From: Chrysemys picta bellii
Taxonomy: Eukaryota > Chordata > Testudines > Emydidae
Direction: 5' to 3'
Assembly: GCF_011386835.1 (NCBI RefSeq)
Contig: NC_088799.1
Location: 103,563,546-103,627,545 of the forward strand
DNA length: 64,000 bases
Part shown: positions 11,607 to 22,194 of the stretch, piece by piece
Position numbering within the stretch: the first letter of the stretch is position 1
How the letters are laid out: the number at the start of each line of letters is the position of its first letter
The notes under the pieces: model-generated
The model's database searches: none
Seen by the model: the letters and a program-made list of their open reading frames with translations, nothing else
What the model was told of the DNA's origin: nothing
Translations under genes and position numbers: made by a program

Positions 11607-14242
11607 AGAGGAAACTAATTCTGTGGTCCCATTGTTGCTTCCCGTTATGCACATCACAAAATCACCATGGGAAATGCTGTCTGTTCAAAAGCACCACAGG
11701 ATTGGAACAAGACAGTATGTTTTCTAAACCATCAAAGGCTCAAAAATTCAATGTGCTCTTATCTCATTCTGAAGAACGGACGTAGAAAGGCTAGAGGCTG
11801 GAATTTAGGACTGTCTTCCCCCCACCCCTCCCATAGCCATGCATTAACAGCGACAGGGTTTAAAGCATGCAGTACAAAGGGGACTGTGATATCAGCCTTA
11901 ACTCTTACTTTTGTTACGAATTTGTGTTTAGGTTCATTTTAAATAGAAGCATCCAAGGAACGGAATAAGTGTTCTAGCTGCTCCAGTCCCTGTAGGAAAT
12001 ACATAATTAGGCTGTTTTGGGGAACAGGGGGGCATAAAACATGTACCTGAGAGATCAATTCATTATGAACTGTAAGTTATTTGAGCACAAAAACAGCCAT
12101 CTATGACCTGCAAACTTTTATTTTTCTTTTACTGCAAATAACGATTTCCAAACCTACCGAACTGTCAGATCTGCCTTGTCCTTTGTATTCAGGGGGCTGC
12201 TTTACAGTAGAGATTGCAATGCCGTGGGAATAGGAGTTTCTGAAACTGAACTTTCAGCTCATTGGCATGACTGGAATTTACAATGACGGGAAAACATCCT
12301 GGCCAGGAAGAGCAGAAGTGACTCGAGGGATAGCTTCTCTTAACACGTTCACCTAGGACAGTGGTGTTTAACAGAGAATCTTCGCAGACACACAGCACAG
12401 CATTTGTCTGACTTGAGGAATGCTTTATTAGTAGTTACCTAGCCGCAATTCTGACCCTCTGCGGTTACCTTCTATAGAGCTGCAACGGATCCCTGCTCTG
12501 AATCGCATGGTACTGTCTCAGCAGGAGGAGCAGCACGTCTAGCACCTGCCATCTGCCTTTCAGGCGTTGGCCAGCAGCTGCCACCACACAGTGTTAGAAC
12601 TACACCAAACCTCCCCCCGCGCTGAGGGAGGAGCAGGGTAAACTAGCTATTACCCACCTGACCTGCGCCAGAAAGACAAGAGGCACAGTTCAGGACAAGA
12701 ACATTCTTCGGACACACAGTACTTCACGTCAAAGGTGCATGTATTTTGAAGTATTCCGGAGGAGAGGATGAGCAGAGTCACCAGAGTCCGGTTATCAGCT
12801 GACGGGGGTGTCTGCTTTTCATAGACGTTAGAACACTAGAGATGGTCAAATTTTAAAAATAACAAGACAGGAGCATTTCAATTAATAGAAGTTCAGAGCT
12901 GCCTTTGCTACGCCAGAGCATTCATTACTCCTGAGAGTTTGGAGAACCACTCAAGACCCCTAGAAATGTCTGTGAATCCCAGAGTTTTCACAAATTAGGC
13001 ACTAATGGCTATTCAGCTCAAACACTGGACCAGAGATGTGTTATTTGCTGTTCCTTATTCTACTTTTTGAAGTGTTTGTCATCCAAGCAGCCAGCAGAAA
13101 CAAGCCTGAAAGTTACTAATGAGAAACAAGTGTTTAGAAAATGAGGATTGGCTCACAAGCTATTTGCAAGCCAGAAAGGTAGCTACATTATTATCTGTTT
13201 TTATCTGAATAAATCTCAAGCTCTTCACAGGACATCCAAGTCAAGAGGCCATAACTAATCAGATGTTCTTTTGTGACATTCAAACTAAACATCTCATGAC
13301 ACTTAAGATCAAAAAATTAAAAAGTAGTTGTTGGATACAGGACTCCTATCTCCACCTTTTCCAAGGAAAATTCATTGTTCCAGTAATAGTAAATCTATAT
13401 TCCGTAGAGGTAGATTCTTATCTATTATAGCAGCATATATTTAATTCTTCATTAAAAGGGCTAATACGATACCTAGAGCATTAGACATTGTCCTGTACTT
13501 ATAAAACGCCATTTAATTTTTAAACAATGTCTTTAATTAAATGTATTTTAAAACAAGCAAAATAGAGTCAAACATTCCTATTAAAAGATCCTAATTACTC
13601 ACAGCCAGCTAGAACAAGCTGTGCGAAATTCTGATTATTTCAGCAGCTATTCCACTTCAGCTCTTGCTCACCAGCCAGATGTCCTGAATCTTTGGAATTA
13701 TTCTACATAGAATCTGAGATAGAGGAAGTGAGATCTAAATACAAGTCTCTGCAATGTTCAGAAAGGTTCATGTCTGGTGTCCTAGGCTGACCCCTTTTAT
13801 AGTGTACAGTCTGCACCATTTGAAGATGGCGTCCCGTGAGGTAAAGAGAAGATGGGTTCAGGTACAATGGGAATTAAACAAAGCCTTAGTAGTTCTTGCA
13901 AATGTCTATTGATTTTATAGTTTTCCATCCATTAAATGCATGCCAAGACTACAGATAACAGGCAGCACAAGATAGAAAATTCTGCCTAAACAGACAGACT
14001 ACATTGTAAGCTTCCCTATTCATCTTTTCTTCAGATCTCGTCATTCTGTTCTTTGAGAAGTAGCCTTCCTAGAGCTCGTTATGCCAAAGTGAAAGTACAC
14101 ACGTTAATTCCAAATCTAGCAGCTAGCCCTCCAGATTTACCCCAACCCACAAAAGTGACCAAAGTAATCAGCAAGCTGCCCAACCCTGGAATATTCCCCC
14201 AATGCGGTCACCCACTTAGTGTCAGCTCAGCATTACTCAAGG
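11607..14242. other. Unassigned 2.6-kb interval
   Basis: No gene or clear transposon recognised. 12390-12680 is GC-richer than its flanks. 13200-13620 is AT-rich. Short open frames have no domain content. An unrecognised old repeat cannot be excluded. Confidence 0.4.
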
Positions 14243-14419
14243 TGTCTGTCCCTGTACCTGTTCTGAACTGGTCCCAGCCTGTATATACATCCCAGCTGTG
14301 TTCATCATAAGATCCTTTATGCTCTTCCAGGCACGGCTGAGATCCATTCGAACAAGGTATTTTGCACACAGTGCCTCCCAGTGGCTGAACAGTATAAGAC
14401 AATTTAGCATTCTATTACA
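14243..14419 (-). repeat. 3' LTR of the gypsy element
   Basis: Aligns along its length with 16137-16307. Shared blocks are 'gtgttcat-ataagatccttt', 'ccagg-acagctgag' and 'gtggctgaacag', with many substitutions and small indels, so the pair is old. On the minus strand it begins TGTAATAG and is preceded by AAAGGGGAGA, a polypurine tract. The left end could be 14243 or 14247. Confidence 0.82.
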
Positions 14420-14430
14420 TCTCCCCTTTA
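14420..14430 (-). other. Polypurine tract of the gypsy element
   Basis: The plus strand reads TCTCCCCTTTA, so the minus strand has a purine run (AAAGGGGAGA) ending exactly where the 3' LTR begins with TG. This is the plus-strand primer position in LTR retrotransposons. Confidence 0.7.
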
Positions 14431-14515
14431 AGTCCTACATTCCTACCATTTACACTATTTATACTATCATGCTGTCTTTGAAGTTCAGTACATATCAGTC
14501 TTAGGTGGCTCTGAA

Positions 14516-14788
14516 TCATACTGGTTTTCTAATTATATGACCTAAACACATAACAGCTTGGCCATCTGGCTGTCCATTAGTTGCAACAACTGGCGGTGGT
14601 TGGTTTGAAATGCTTGAGTCGTCTTCCTGTTCTGCATCTGCTATCTGTACAGTTTGCTCTGTTGATTGTTCTTTCTGAGGAACAATCTGTAGATGTCGAT
14701 GGTTCCTGTTGAACTCTCCACGGTTGGTCTCTATCACATTTGATCTGGGCACTTGAATTTTTTCTTTACGACAGCTGGAGCTGTTCAT
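14516..14788 (-). pseudogene. Gypsy integrase C-terminal tail remnant
   Basis: A minus-strand frame of 90 codons. It has an ETNRGEFNRNHRHL-like stretch resembling the post-core integrase segment of Ty3/gypsy polyproteins ('tdtGe..rRNrrHL') and ends in a VIRKPV-like motif frequent at the polyprotein terminus. Upstream codons on the same strand resemble 'kpGd.V.vkl'. It is separated from the integrase core by frame disruptions, so no intact polyprotein exists. Confidence 0.65.
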
Positions 14789-14951
14789 CCCATTTCTCCA
14801 TCCAATTTGACATGAACACAGTCACCAGGTTTAACACCCAACAGTTCTGAGTATCCTCTATTATTAATGTGTTCATTAGCCAAATCAGTTAAAGAGCCTA
14901 AAAGAATCTCTCCTCATCTGGCCACTTTGGAGATTAGAAAAAAAAAACAAC

Positions 14952-15355
14952 CTAAGTTCTGAGTTGTCTTCTCATCAGGAGTTGTGCTAGACTATATCCA
15001 GTAGCTGCTATTAGTGTTGATCTGTAACTCAAAAGAGCAAGGAATGAATCTTCTTGCTTTAGGATTTTCTTGGCTGTCTGTACGGCTCTCTCAGCATCTC
15101 CATTCGCTTGTGGGTAATGTGGGCTGCTAGTAATATGATCAAAATCATATTTCATTTTGAATGACTTAAATTTTGCTGCAGTGAGGTGTGGTCCATTATC
15201 CATCACTGGTGATTCTAGAATACCAAAGTGAGCAGAAGTGTACTTCAGTTTCTCGATAACACTGACATGTTAGTTCTTTCAAGTACATTATTTCTATGTA
15301 CCTGGAAAAATAGTCCACAACCAGGTATGATATCCTCTGAATTCACATAAATCTA
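14952..15355 (-). pseudogene. Gypsy integrase catalytic core, broken
   Basis: Sense is minus. Reading starts near 15355 with PWKRLAVDLCEF, whose VDL aspartate fits the first catalytic D. A one-base frameshift follows before the expected '-DYFSRYIEI-' region. After a second disruption, the frame at 15206-14952 carries DNGP and HYPQANGDAERAV, giving a D-35-E spacing. All three acidic catalytic positions are therefore still recognisable. Integrases insert cDNA copies into chromosomes; this copy cannot be translated whole. Confidence 0.82.
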
Positions 15356-15700
15356 CAGCTAGTCTCTTCCAAGGTCTGTCTGGTAGAGGTGTTTGTACAT
15401 TGTATGTTTCAGCATTGTCTTTTAAGTTGATTTGTACAGGATCTCCTTTGAAAAGTCCAATATAATCAAATCCTCTGTCAGGTTCTTCCCCCTTTCTCAC
15501 TAAGTCCATCACGGCTGCCATGCCGGAGCTGAGAACGTTGTTGGTCTTTGAGCCGTTGATCACCTGCACTCTGAATGCAAAGCTTTTGTCTTTGTACGTT
15601 TCTAGCCCAGGCCAGGTGACTTCAGCTCCGGAAGGGGTTGAAGTTGATTGTAAGTCCCTTCTGAGATGACTGTGACCTCTGCTCCTGAGTCAACTCAGAG
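15356..15700 (-). pseudogene. Gypsy protease and pre-RT linker remnant
   Basis: At 15691-15665 the minus strand encodes DSGAEVTVI, the aspartic-protease active-site signature of retroelements, followed by SEGTYNQL. The downstream linker (VINGSKTNNVLSSGMAAV, about 15567-15514) is in another frame, with a stop between them, so a frameshift separates them. The linker normally leads into reverse transcriptase, but here a TYNVQTP-like end joins straight to integrase sequence, marking a large internal deletion. Confidence 0.78.
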
Positions 15701-15999
15701 TCAGTGTTACCATGAACATACAGTATCACTTCCCAAGCAGGCTCTGTCATCACATGGGATAGATCCCAGAAACAATGGCTCTTGAATGTTTGTTCTGGTG
15801 CAGCAAACACACAGATATCTTCTCTAATTATGCGATCTCCAGTTTCTTTGTGGAGTTTGTTTACAACTCAAAATCTTGCAAAATGCTGCATCCAGTCTCT
15901 CCATTGTGAAAATCTGTTAAAGCTGAAGTTCTCTGGAACATTGAGGAGTAGCATGTTGAGATCCTGCAACCTCTGTTGCTTTGTTCCAAGTTTACTCTT
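15701..15999 (-). pseudogene. Gypsy gag remnant
   Basis: On the minus strand a RFSQWRDWMQHF-like stretch near 15917-15882 resembles the N-terminal capsid region of gypsy gag ('F..w..W...fe.f'). A stop interrupts it, and a frame at 15810-15622 follows. Gag is much shorter than usual and no CCHC zinc knuckle is visible, so the gag 3' part is also deleted. Confidence 0.55.
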
Positions 16000-16116
16000 A
16001 AAAAGAAGAACAGGAGTACTTGTGGCACCTTAGAGACTAACAAATTTATTAGAGCATAAGCTTTCGTGGACTACAGCCCACTTCTTCGGATGCATATCAG
16101 GAAACCTGTCATTATG
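16000..16116 (-). mobile_element. Penelope-like 3' fragment with 13-bp target duplication
   Basis: The 117-bp insert is flanked on both sides by CAAGTTTACTCTT (15987-15999 and 16117-16129), a perfect 13-bp duplication. Read on minus it contains ATGCATCCGAAGAAGTGG, a short hairpin, CCACGAAAGC, then 'ttagtctctaaggtgcc' and ends in TTCTTTTT. CCGAAGA...GAAA matches a hammerhead core except for one base in the CTGANGA box. The duplication length suits target-primed insertion. It split the gypsy element beside its primer-binding site. Confidence 0.82.
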
Positions 16117-16118
16117 CA

Positions 16119-16136
16119 AGTTTACTCTTGACACCA
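16119..16136 (-). other. Primer-binding site of the gypsy element
   Basis: On the minus strand TGGTGTCAAGAGTAAACT lies immediately inside the 5' LTR end (...ACATGACA). The TGG start next to the LTR is the hallmark of a tRNA 3'-CCA-primed site. The tRNA was not identified. Part of this sequence overlaps the duplicated target of the Penelope-like insert. Confidence 0.6.
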
Positions 16137-16307
16137 TGTCATGTACTTCTATATAGACTGGCCACAGAGCGTGCTTATACACACCAGTTGTGTTCATAAG
16201 ATCCTTTAATGGTCCACCAGGAACAGCTGAGGTTCGTTTAAATAGGGGGTGTTACACAGCACCCCTGAGTGGCTAAACAGCATAGTACAATTTTGAATTC
16301 CATTACA
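16137..16307 (-). repeat. 5' LTR of the gypsy element
   Basis: Homologous to 14243-14419. It begins on the minus strand with TGTAATGG and ends ACATGACA, so TG...CA ends are present. An internal TATATAGA lies near the 3' portion. Divergence between the LTRs indicates an old insertion. The outer end could be 16307 or 16309. Confidence 0.82.
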
Positions 16308-18168
16308 CAAGCTGCAGTTTTTAGGAAAACTCAATGTTGCTCACTTTTGGCTGCCTCCCTTTTCTTTTGAAGTCCAGGCCAACCCAGCCCTGCCTGGATC
16401 AACACTACCTATGCCCTCTAATATCCCAGGACGCCAGCAGCTCAGGGACGTAGGCAGCCAGACTCATGGAGGGAGATTTCAAGGGTGAACACTGGGACTG
16501 GGCATGGATGGGCTCTCTGCCCAGTCCCAGAGATGGATTATACCACAGCTCATTTGAGAAACGAGGCTTTTGAGCGTAGTTCCCTTTCCTCGGGAGCACT
16601 CCGTTCCAACGCATTATCTGGCCGGCAGTGAAATCCCAGATTTAAAAAGCCATTCCTGTCTGGAGTGAGGAGCCCACGGAGATCCGGTGCCTCAAGGTCC
16701 CACAGTCAATAAGTCTACCCTTTATGTGCAGAGGTGACATGTCAGGACTGAGGTGCATTGGGCAGCGATTTGGTGGGAATCACCAGGGTCACCCAGGTTT
16801 ACCATTAAACACCTTTTTTATCACACAGTGTGTGCCACATACTTCCTCAGCTCCAGAAACAATAGAAAACGGGTATCAGCTTTTGTACAAAATGCAGAAG
16901 TTGCTTTGTGTCGTGCACGTTAGCGCATAATGAGACTGTTTGCAATGTCTGTCCAAGTGACTGAAAGTGGTCAGTTTTTAGGATCCATGGAGCAGGCCCT
17001 CTGCAAGGGCTAATTCCAAATCACAGAACTGAAAAATATCCCAAAAAGTGATATTAATATTCTGTCTGTCACCAAGGATGCAAGACTGTCCTCTCAATGC
17101 AAAAGAAGTGGTTTGATTTCCTTTCTAAATGCAGAAGAGTAATGTATTGTTATAAACAAAGATGAGCCTAATTTTGGAACATATGGACTCCACCATGTGC
17201 TTGTTTACTTAGATTGGATGCTTTAATTTGTCTTGGCACTTGCTAGTGTTTAGGGTGCCTTTCAGGATAAGGAATAGATGTATGGACACATTGTGGGCTA
17301 GAATGGAATATAATTAGATAGCAAAAGCTTCACAAAATCCTTCTTTATTATATCCACAACAGTGAGCACATTGTATATTGCTGTACCCTGGAATAGAATA
17401 CTCACCATATCTTAACAGACAAATATAAAGATTTAAAATAGTAGCATGAACAATTTTCCATATGTATTTTCAGAGGGGAAAACTGACATACAAAGTTAAA
17501 TTCAGCTATACAAAATCCAAATTAATGAAGATTTCTTCACGTATAAATCTTGATCTGGTCTACCAAGGTGTGATTTAGAGCTACTAAAAGCCGTAAGAAC
17601 CTGTAACAATGTCTTGCTTATTCAAAATATTTGAAGAATTCTATTCACCTTGAGAAACCAGTTTAATCACTAAATATAAACACAGCATTCGCTGTGCACA
17701 CCTGTATAGGACACATTTGTGGTTTTTATCATTGAGCCAAGTTCTGAAGTCTTGGTCATGCAAAACAATTAAATCTTTGGATGTCAGACCTTGGTCCGTT
17801 GTTTGAATATGCAACCTGGTGCCAGGGTAGATGCATTTTTATACTCAAATTAATTTTACACGCTTGACTTCCATCTTGAGATTCTCAGATGGATACCGCA
17901 GAGAACACACAAACTTCCTCAAACACTTGCCACTTACTGGCTTGTTATAACAGAGTTTCAGTCTCTGGCACACAGTTCTATTAATGATGGTTCAAATTAG
18001 AACACATGAAGTGCAAAGCCAGTAGAAAAGGAGAGAAGCAAGTTACGGTTGCATCAGCAAGTCAAAACCAGGAACAAGGTCTGTAGAACAGTTTTCTAAC
18101 TAACTAATTAAAAACTAGCACTGACATTTTTAAAGTAGGAAGTCCTGGAGCAATGATTCACGAGTAGG
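16308..18168. other. Unassigned 1.9-kb interval
   Basis: No coding signal and no recognised transposon. 17100-17700 is AT-rich. Nothing else can be supported. Confidence 0.4.
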
Positions 18169-18650
18169 GTTGCCAACTTTCTAATTGTACAAAACCGAAC
18201 ACTCTAGCCCCCCCCCCTTCCCTGAGGCCCTGCCCCTCACTCATTCCATTGCCCTTCCCTCAATGGCTTGCTCTCCCCAACCCTCACTCACTTTCACTGG
18301 GCTGGGGCAGGGATGCAGCAGGGGGTGAGGGCTCTAACTGGGGGGGGCCAGAAATGAGGGGTTGAAGGTGTGGGAGGGGGCTCCAGGCGGAGACAGGGAG
18401 TTGGGGTGCAGGAGGGATTGAGGGCTCTGGCTGGGGGTGCGGGCTCTGGGGTGGAGATGAGGGGTTTGGGGTATAAGAGGGGGCTCCAGGCTGGGGGGGT
18501 CGGGCCAAGGGATTTGGAATGTGGGAGGGGACTGTGGGTTGAGGCAGTGGTTGGGGTGTCGGGGGGGGTACACAAATGAAAAATGTAGCTAGAGCAAAAG
18601 TCAGACTCCCTGCCTGGCCTTCACCAGGACACTGTTGCACTCCCAGTTAT
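18169..18650. mobile_element. DNA-transposon relic with G-rich tandem body
   Basis: The left end TAGGGTTGCCAACTTTC resembles the MITE end at 728. The body is a long G-rich stretch of degenerate 'ggggtg.gggctc.gg' units (about 18300-18570). The right part 'gctagagcaaaagtcagactcc...aggacactgttgcac' belongs to the same reptile repeat by memory. No perfect right terminus was found, so the element is probably truncated. The proline-rich minus-strand frames here are artefacts of the G-rich units. Confidence 0.55.
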
Positions 18651-18848
18651 TTAAGGATTCAGTTTAAGTCATTTAGGCATCTCAATAGCTGTGCCTGCAG
18701 ATCAGGTACTTAAACATCTACGTGTTCTAAACAGCCAATAAAGAATCATGGGGCCAAAAGTCTGCCCTGGCCTACCTAAGCCCACAAGGACTGGAGGCAA
18801 AACAAGAGGCCAGTGTTCGAAAGCCTTGCTGATAAGGGGCAGGGCTAG

Positions 18849-18920
18849 GCTACGTCTACACTGCATAGTAAGCCTGCAGCTTGGGTGTTTCCAAGTGTCC
18901 ACACTGCATTGGACAATACA
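18849..18920. mobile_element. MITE fragment ('ggctacgtctacactgc' type)
   Basis: GGCTACGTCTACACTGC followed about 50 bases later by 'gtgtccacactgc' resembles the ends of common reptilian MITEs with 'gtctacactgca' termini. Short and incomplete. Confidence 0.4.
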
Positions 18921-18939
18921 AAGGAGTTTGTAAAATTAT

Positions 18940-19540
18940 ATTAGAAACAAAAAGAATCCTGACAATAATATTGGTCCATTACTAGACGGAATTGGTGAAT
19001 TATCAATAGTAATGCAGAAAAGGGAGAAGGGTTCAAGGACTGTGTGTGTTGTATATTTGGGGAAGAAACAGATTATATAATCTCATTGTATGGTGATGAC
19101 TTTTTCCATTCTCCTAGTATCTCTGAGGGATGTTCAACAGAAACAACTAAGGTTAAACATTTTTAAAATCAGCGGGCCCAGATAACTTCCATCCAAGAGT
19201 TTTCAAAGAGCTGGCCGAGGAACTCCCTGGACTGTTAACATTGATTTTCAATAAGTCCTGGAGCAGTGGGGAAGTTCCAGAAGGCTGGAAGGAAGCTAAT
19301 GTGGTGCCTGTTTTTAAAATTGGTGAATGGAATGACTGGGTAATTATAGGCCTGTCAGCCTGACATTGATTCTGGGCAAGATAATGGAGAGGCTGACATA
19401 GGATCCATGAATAAAGACCTAAAGGACGATAAAGTAATTAATGCGAACCAACATGGGTTTATGGAAAATAGATCTTGCCAAAGTAGCATGGTGTTTTTTG
19501 GTGTTTACAAGTTTGACTGATAAGGTTAGTGTTGACATAG
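18940..19540 (+). mobile_element. CR1 LINE fragment, reverse transcriptase N-terminal region
   Basis: Sense-strand CR1. One frame at about 19160-19315 reads DNFHPRVFKELAEELPGL..., then ...NKSWSSGEVPEGWKEANVVPV, the conserved entry into the CR1 reverse transcriptase. 'Ggcctgtcagcctgacattg' follows, then 'aaccaacatgggtttatgga'. It lacks both the endonuclease and the 3' tail. 58880-59560 covers the same part of the same subfamily, so the two are independent truncated copies. Confidence 0.9.
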
Positions 19541-19593
19541 CTAAGGGGTGAATGACCTTACCAAACCTTTACTCGTGGGCATAGTTCTGACTC

Positions 19594-19750
19594 TAAGGGC
19601 AGGTCTACTGCCGACATAGCTTCCGCCTCTCCCAGAGGTGGAGTAATTACGTTGACGGGAGAGCGCTCTCCTGTCCCCATAGAGCATCTTCAGTGCAGAC
19701 GCTCTAGTGCATCTGGTGATATAGCGCTTCTAGAGCGGACTAGCCCTCAG
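19594..19750. mobile_element. MITE with TAAGGGCAGGTCTAC termini
   Basis: The left end TAAGGGCAGGTCTAC and right end GCGGACTAGCCCTCA form an imperfect inverted repeat around a palindromic body containing 'gggagagcgctctcc'. It is non-coding and 157 bp long. Related ends occur at 54093-54395. The superfamily is not determined. Confidence 0.6.
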
Positions 19751-20851
19751 ACCTCTGTGCCCACACTGTGAGAGAACTACTCCAGCATAACACTTCACTA
19801 GATTGGCACCAAAACCTTTAAAACAGGACTGCAGAATGAGGCTGTCAAGCCATGCCCAGCAGCATTGGAACAGCTCACCGGCGGGTTCTCCATCACTTGA
19901 CATCTTAGATTGAAGAACCTGTGGGAATCTGCCTCATCCCAGGGCAATGCCCTAACCATCAGGCCAGAAACAGAACGTGTCAGTCTCTCTCTCCCCCCCC
20001 GCAGACCAGAACTGACAACGCTTCACTGGCGAAGAGCTTGTTGAAACGGAACTGTCTCCACAAAATGTTTCAGCTTTGACAAACAGCGTATTTTGCTGAA
20101 ATTTCATTTAGTCCAAAATGTTCCAACCAGCTCCAGCTTTGAGCCCTGAGCTCGTTACCAATAATCAGCATTCAGGGCTATGCCTGCTGCTGCTAACCCA
20201 GCACGCCACCTGCCAGGCTGTATCTTCCTCCTCTTTGTATTATCAATCACTCCTGCAGAAAACTACAGAAGTGGTGCTTCTAAGAGACATGTCTGGAATC
20301 TGAAGCTCTCCCAACTCTTCAAGCTGAGTTTATAACTCCCACTTCTGTTTGCTTCTTGACCGGCTGCTCGATATCTACCCACTTTTTAAATACCTTTGTA
20401 TCTGCTGAATAGCAGAGCGCGCTGTATGAGCGCCTCCGGCTAATTTCTCCAAATCAAACACCTGCCCAGGCAATTACAAATCCAACAAGAAAAATCAGAT
20501 CTCAGTAAAAAGCTGCATTTACTTTCCAACAATGATTATACACTAAAAACGAGGAGGTGTAATTAGCATGACACTAAATAATAACTAGAATTATGAGAGG
20601 GGTTCTCTGTATAAAACGATGGAAGAGTCAGGGTTTAGGAACAATTTTATCTCTGTCAAAGCACATGAATACTAACCAGAAACCACCTTTGCATGCAACA
20701 GAGCCATGTCACAACTCTCCATATCCCCCCTCTGCTATTATAACCCCCAGGACAGGGCTCCCCAGGACTTCGGTTTGGCAACTCATAGGACAAGCTGCAA
20801 GACCCTCCGGTGTTCCCAGACCTTCTAAAGGGACAAGGGAGTTGGTTAAAG
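19751..20851. other. Unassigned interval
   Basis: No gene recognised. 'Tgccctaaccatcaggcc' near 19945 resembles a reversed A-box of the SINE type at 38262, but there is too little to call. The rest is featureless to me. Confidence 0.35.
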
Positions 20852-21627
20852 CCGTAGTTCTCAACCTTTCCAGACTGCTGGGCCCCTTTCAGGAGTCAAT
20901 TTATCTTGGATAACCCCAGGTTTCACCTCATTTAAAACCCAGTCGCTTATAAAATCAGATGTAAGAATACAAAGGTGTCACAGCACACCATAGGCGCCGA
21001 CTTACCCTTTGCCCAGTGCGTGCTCACCCCCCCACACCCCTTCCCACCCTGCACCGTCCTCGTCCCGCCCCCATTCCACCCCTTCCCCGCCTCTTCTCCC
21101 CCTCCTCCTCTGAGCATGCTGCATCACCGCTCCTCCCCATCCCTCCCTGAAAGTCCAAAGCGCCGCCAAACAGCTGTTAGGCAACGGGGTGGCAGGAAGC
21201 GCTGGGAAGAAGGGAGAGGAGCAGGGACACGGTGCACTCGGGGGAGGAGAGGGCGGGGGAGCTTGGCTGCCGGTGGGTGCGGAGCACCCGCTAATTTTTC
21301 CCTGTGGGTGCTCCAGCCCCAGAGCACCCACGGAGTCGGTGCCTATGCATCACACTATTACTTAGAAAATTGCTACTTTCTCATTTTTACCATATAATCA
21401 TAGAATACATCAATTGGGATATAAATCTTCTATGTACCTTTCAGTGTCTAGCATAGAGCTGTATAAACAAGTCACTGTCTGTATGAAATTTTAGTTTGAA
21501 CTGATTTCACTATTGCTTTTTATGTCGCCTATTGTAAAACTAGGCAAATAGCTAGGTGAGTTGATGTCCCCCCAGAAGATCTCTGTGTACCCCCAGGGGT
21601 ACATGTACTGCTGGTTGAGAACTACTG
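20852..21627. mobile_element. hAT non-autonomous element with a second element nested inside
   Basis: The ends CCGTAGTTCTCAACC and GGTTGAGAACTACTG are an inverted repeat of hAT (Charlie-like) type. The flanking octamers GGTTAAAG (20844-20851) and GGTTAAAA (21628-21635) match at 7 of 8 positions, the expected hAT duplication. The element without its insert is about 410 bp, with no transposase. A separate element occupies 20989-21347. Confidence 0.85.
20989..21347. mobile_element. hAT-like MITE nested in an older hAT element
   Basis: Termini CATAGGCGCCGACTTA and AGTCGGTGCCTATG are inverted. Flanks CAGCACAC (20981-20988) and CATCACAC (21348-21355) match at 7 of 8, indicating an 8-bp duplication. 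The body is C-rich on the left and G-rich on the right, giving open frames on both strands that are not genes. It must be younger than the element it interrupts. Confidence 0.82.
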
Positions 21628-21635
21628 GGTTAAAA

Positions 21636-22194
21636 TACAGGGTGGGTTCATTACTTGGTTCTGCTACAATGGGCTGGACAGACACAAAGAGGCATGGTCC
21701 TGGCAGACAGCCTGGACTCTAAAAGCTAGATGGAGATAAGGCAAAAGGCGAGATACCAGGAAAGTGGCCAGGGAGGGGTGAAATCCTGGAGTGGGTTTTG
21801 TTCAGGTTTCATATTGTTTCATGCTTCCCCTGTCCCATGGCCTGAGTCTTCTCAGGTACAGTGACTGAAACTGAGCACAATACTCCTCCTCACGCAGCCT
21901 GGTCTCCCTGTACTCCTCAGCCAATTCCCTTTACATACTGCACTTTCAACGCGGCTACTCTCAGCCCAGAAATTACCTTACAATTGGTAGACAGGCCCAA
22001 TTCAGGACTGCCTCCATCCCTCTCCACCACCATTCCAAGCTCTGGGAGGAGGAGACTGCTGAAGACACATTCCTTCTTATAGATTTTGTTGCCCACCTCT
22101 TAAATAAGTTTATATGAATTCAACTCAGGGTCACAGAAAGGCAGGACATGAGACTGGGTGACACCTCTGGGTCATCTGTTGTAGTCCCCTGATA
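21636..22194. other. Unassigned interval
   Basis: No recognised element or gene. Confidence 0.35.

Larger units (their letters stand above)
14243..16307 (-). mobile_element. Ty3/gypsy LTR retrotransposon, internally deleted
   Basis: A minus-strand element of about 2.06 kb bounded by two diverged LTRs (14243-14419 and 16137-16307). Flanking pentamers CAAGG and CAAGC match at 4 of 5 bases, consistent with a target duplication. In sense order it holds the 5' LTR, a primer-binding site (TGGTGTCAAGAG...), a gag remnant, an aspartic protease motif, a linker, an integrase core and tail, a polypurine tract (AAAGGGGAGA) and the 3' LTR. Reverse transcriptase and RNase H are missing: the linker joins directly to the integrase. 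Frames are shifted several times. A Penelope-like fragment is inserted at 16000-16116. It is a dead deletion derivative. Confidence 0.88.

Noticed and set aside
18284..18640. Proline-rich 118-codon frame on the minus strand
   Set aside because: It arises from G-rich degenerate tandem units. Three overlapping frames on the same strand all look alike, which is compositional and not coding.
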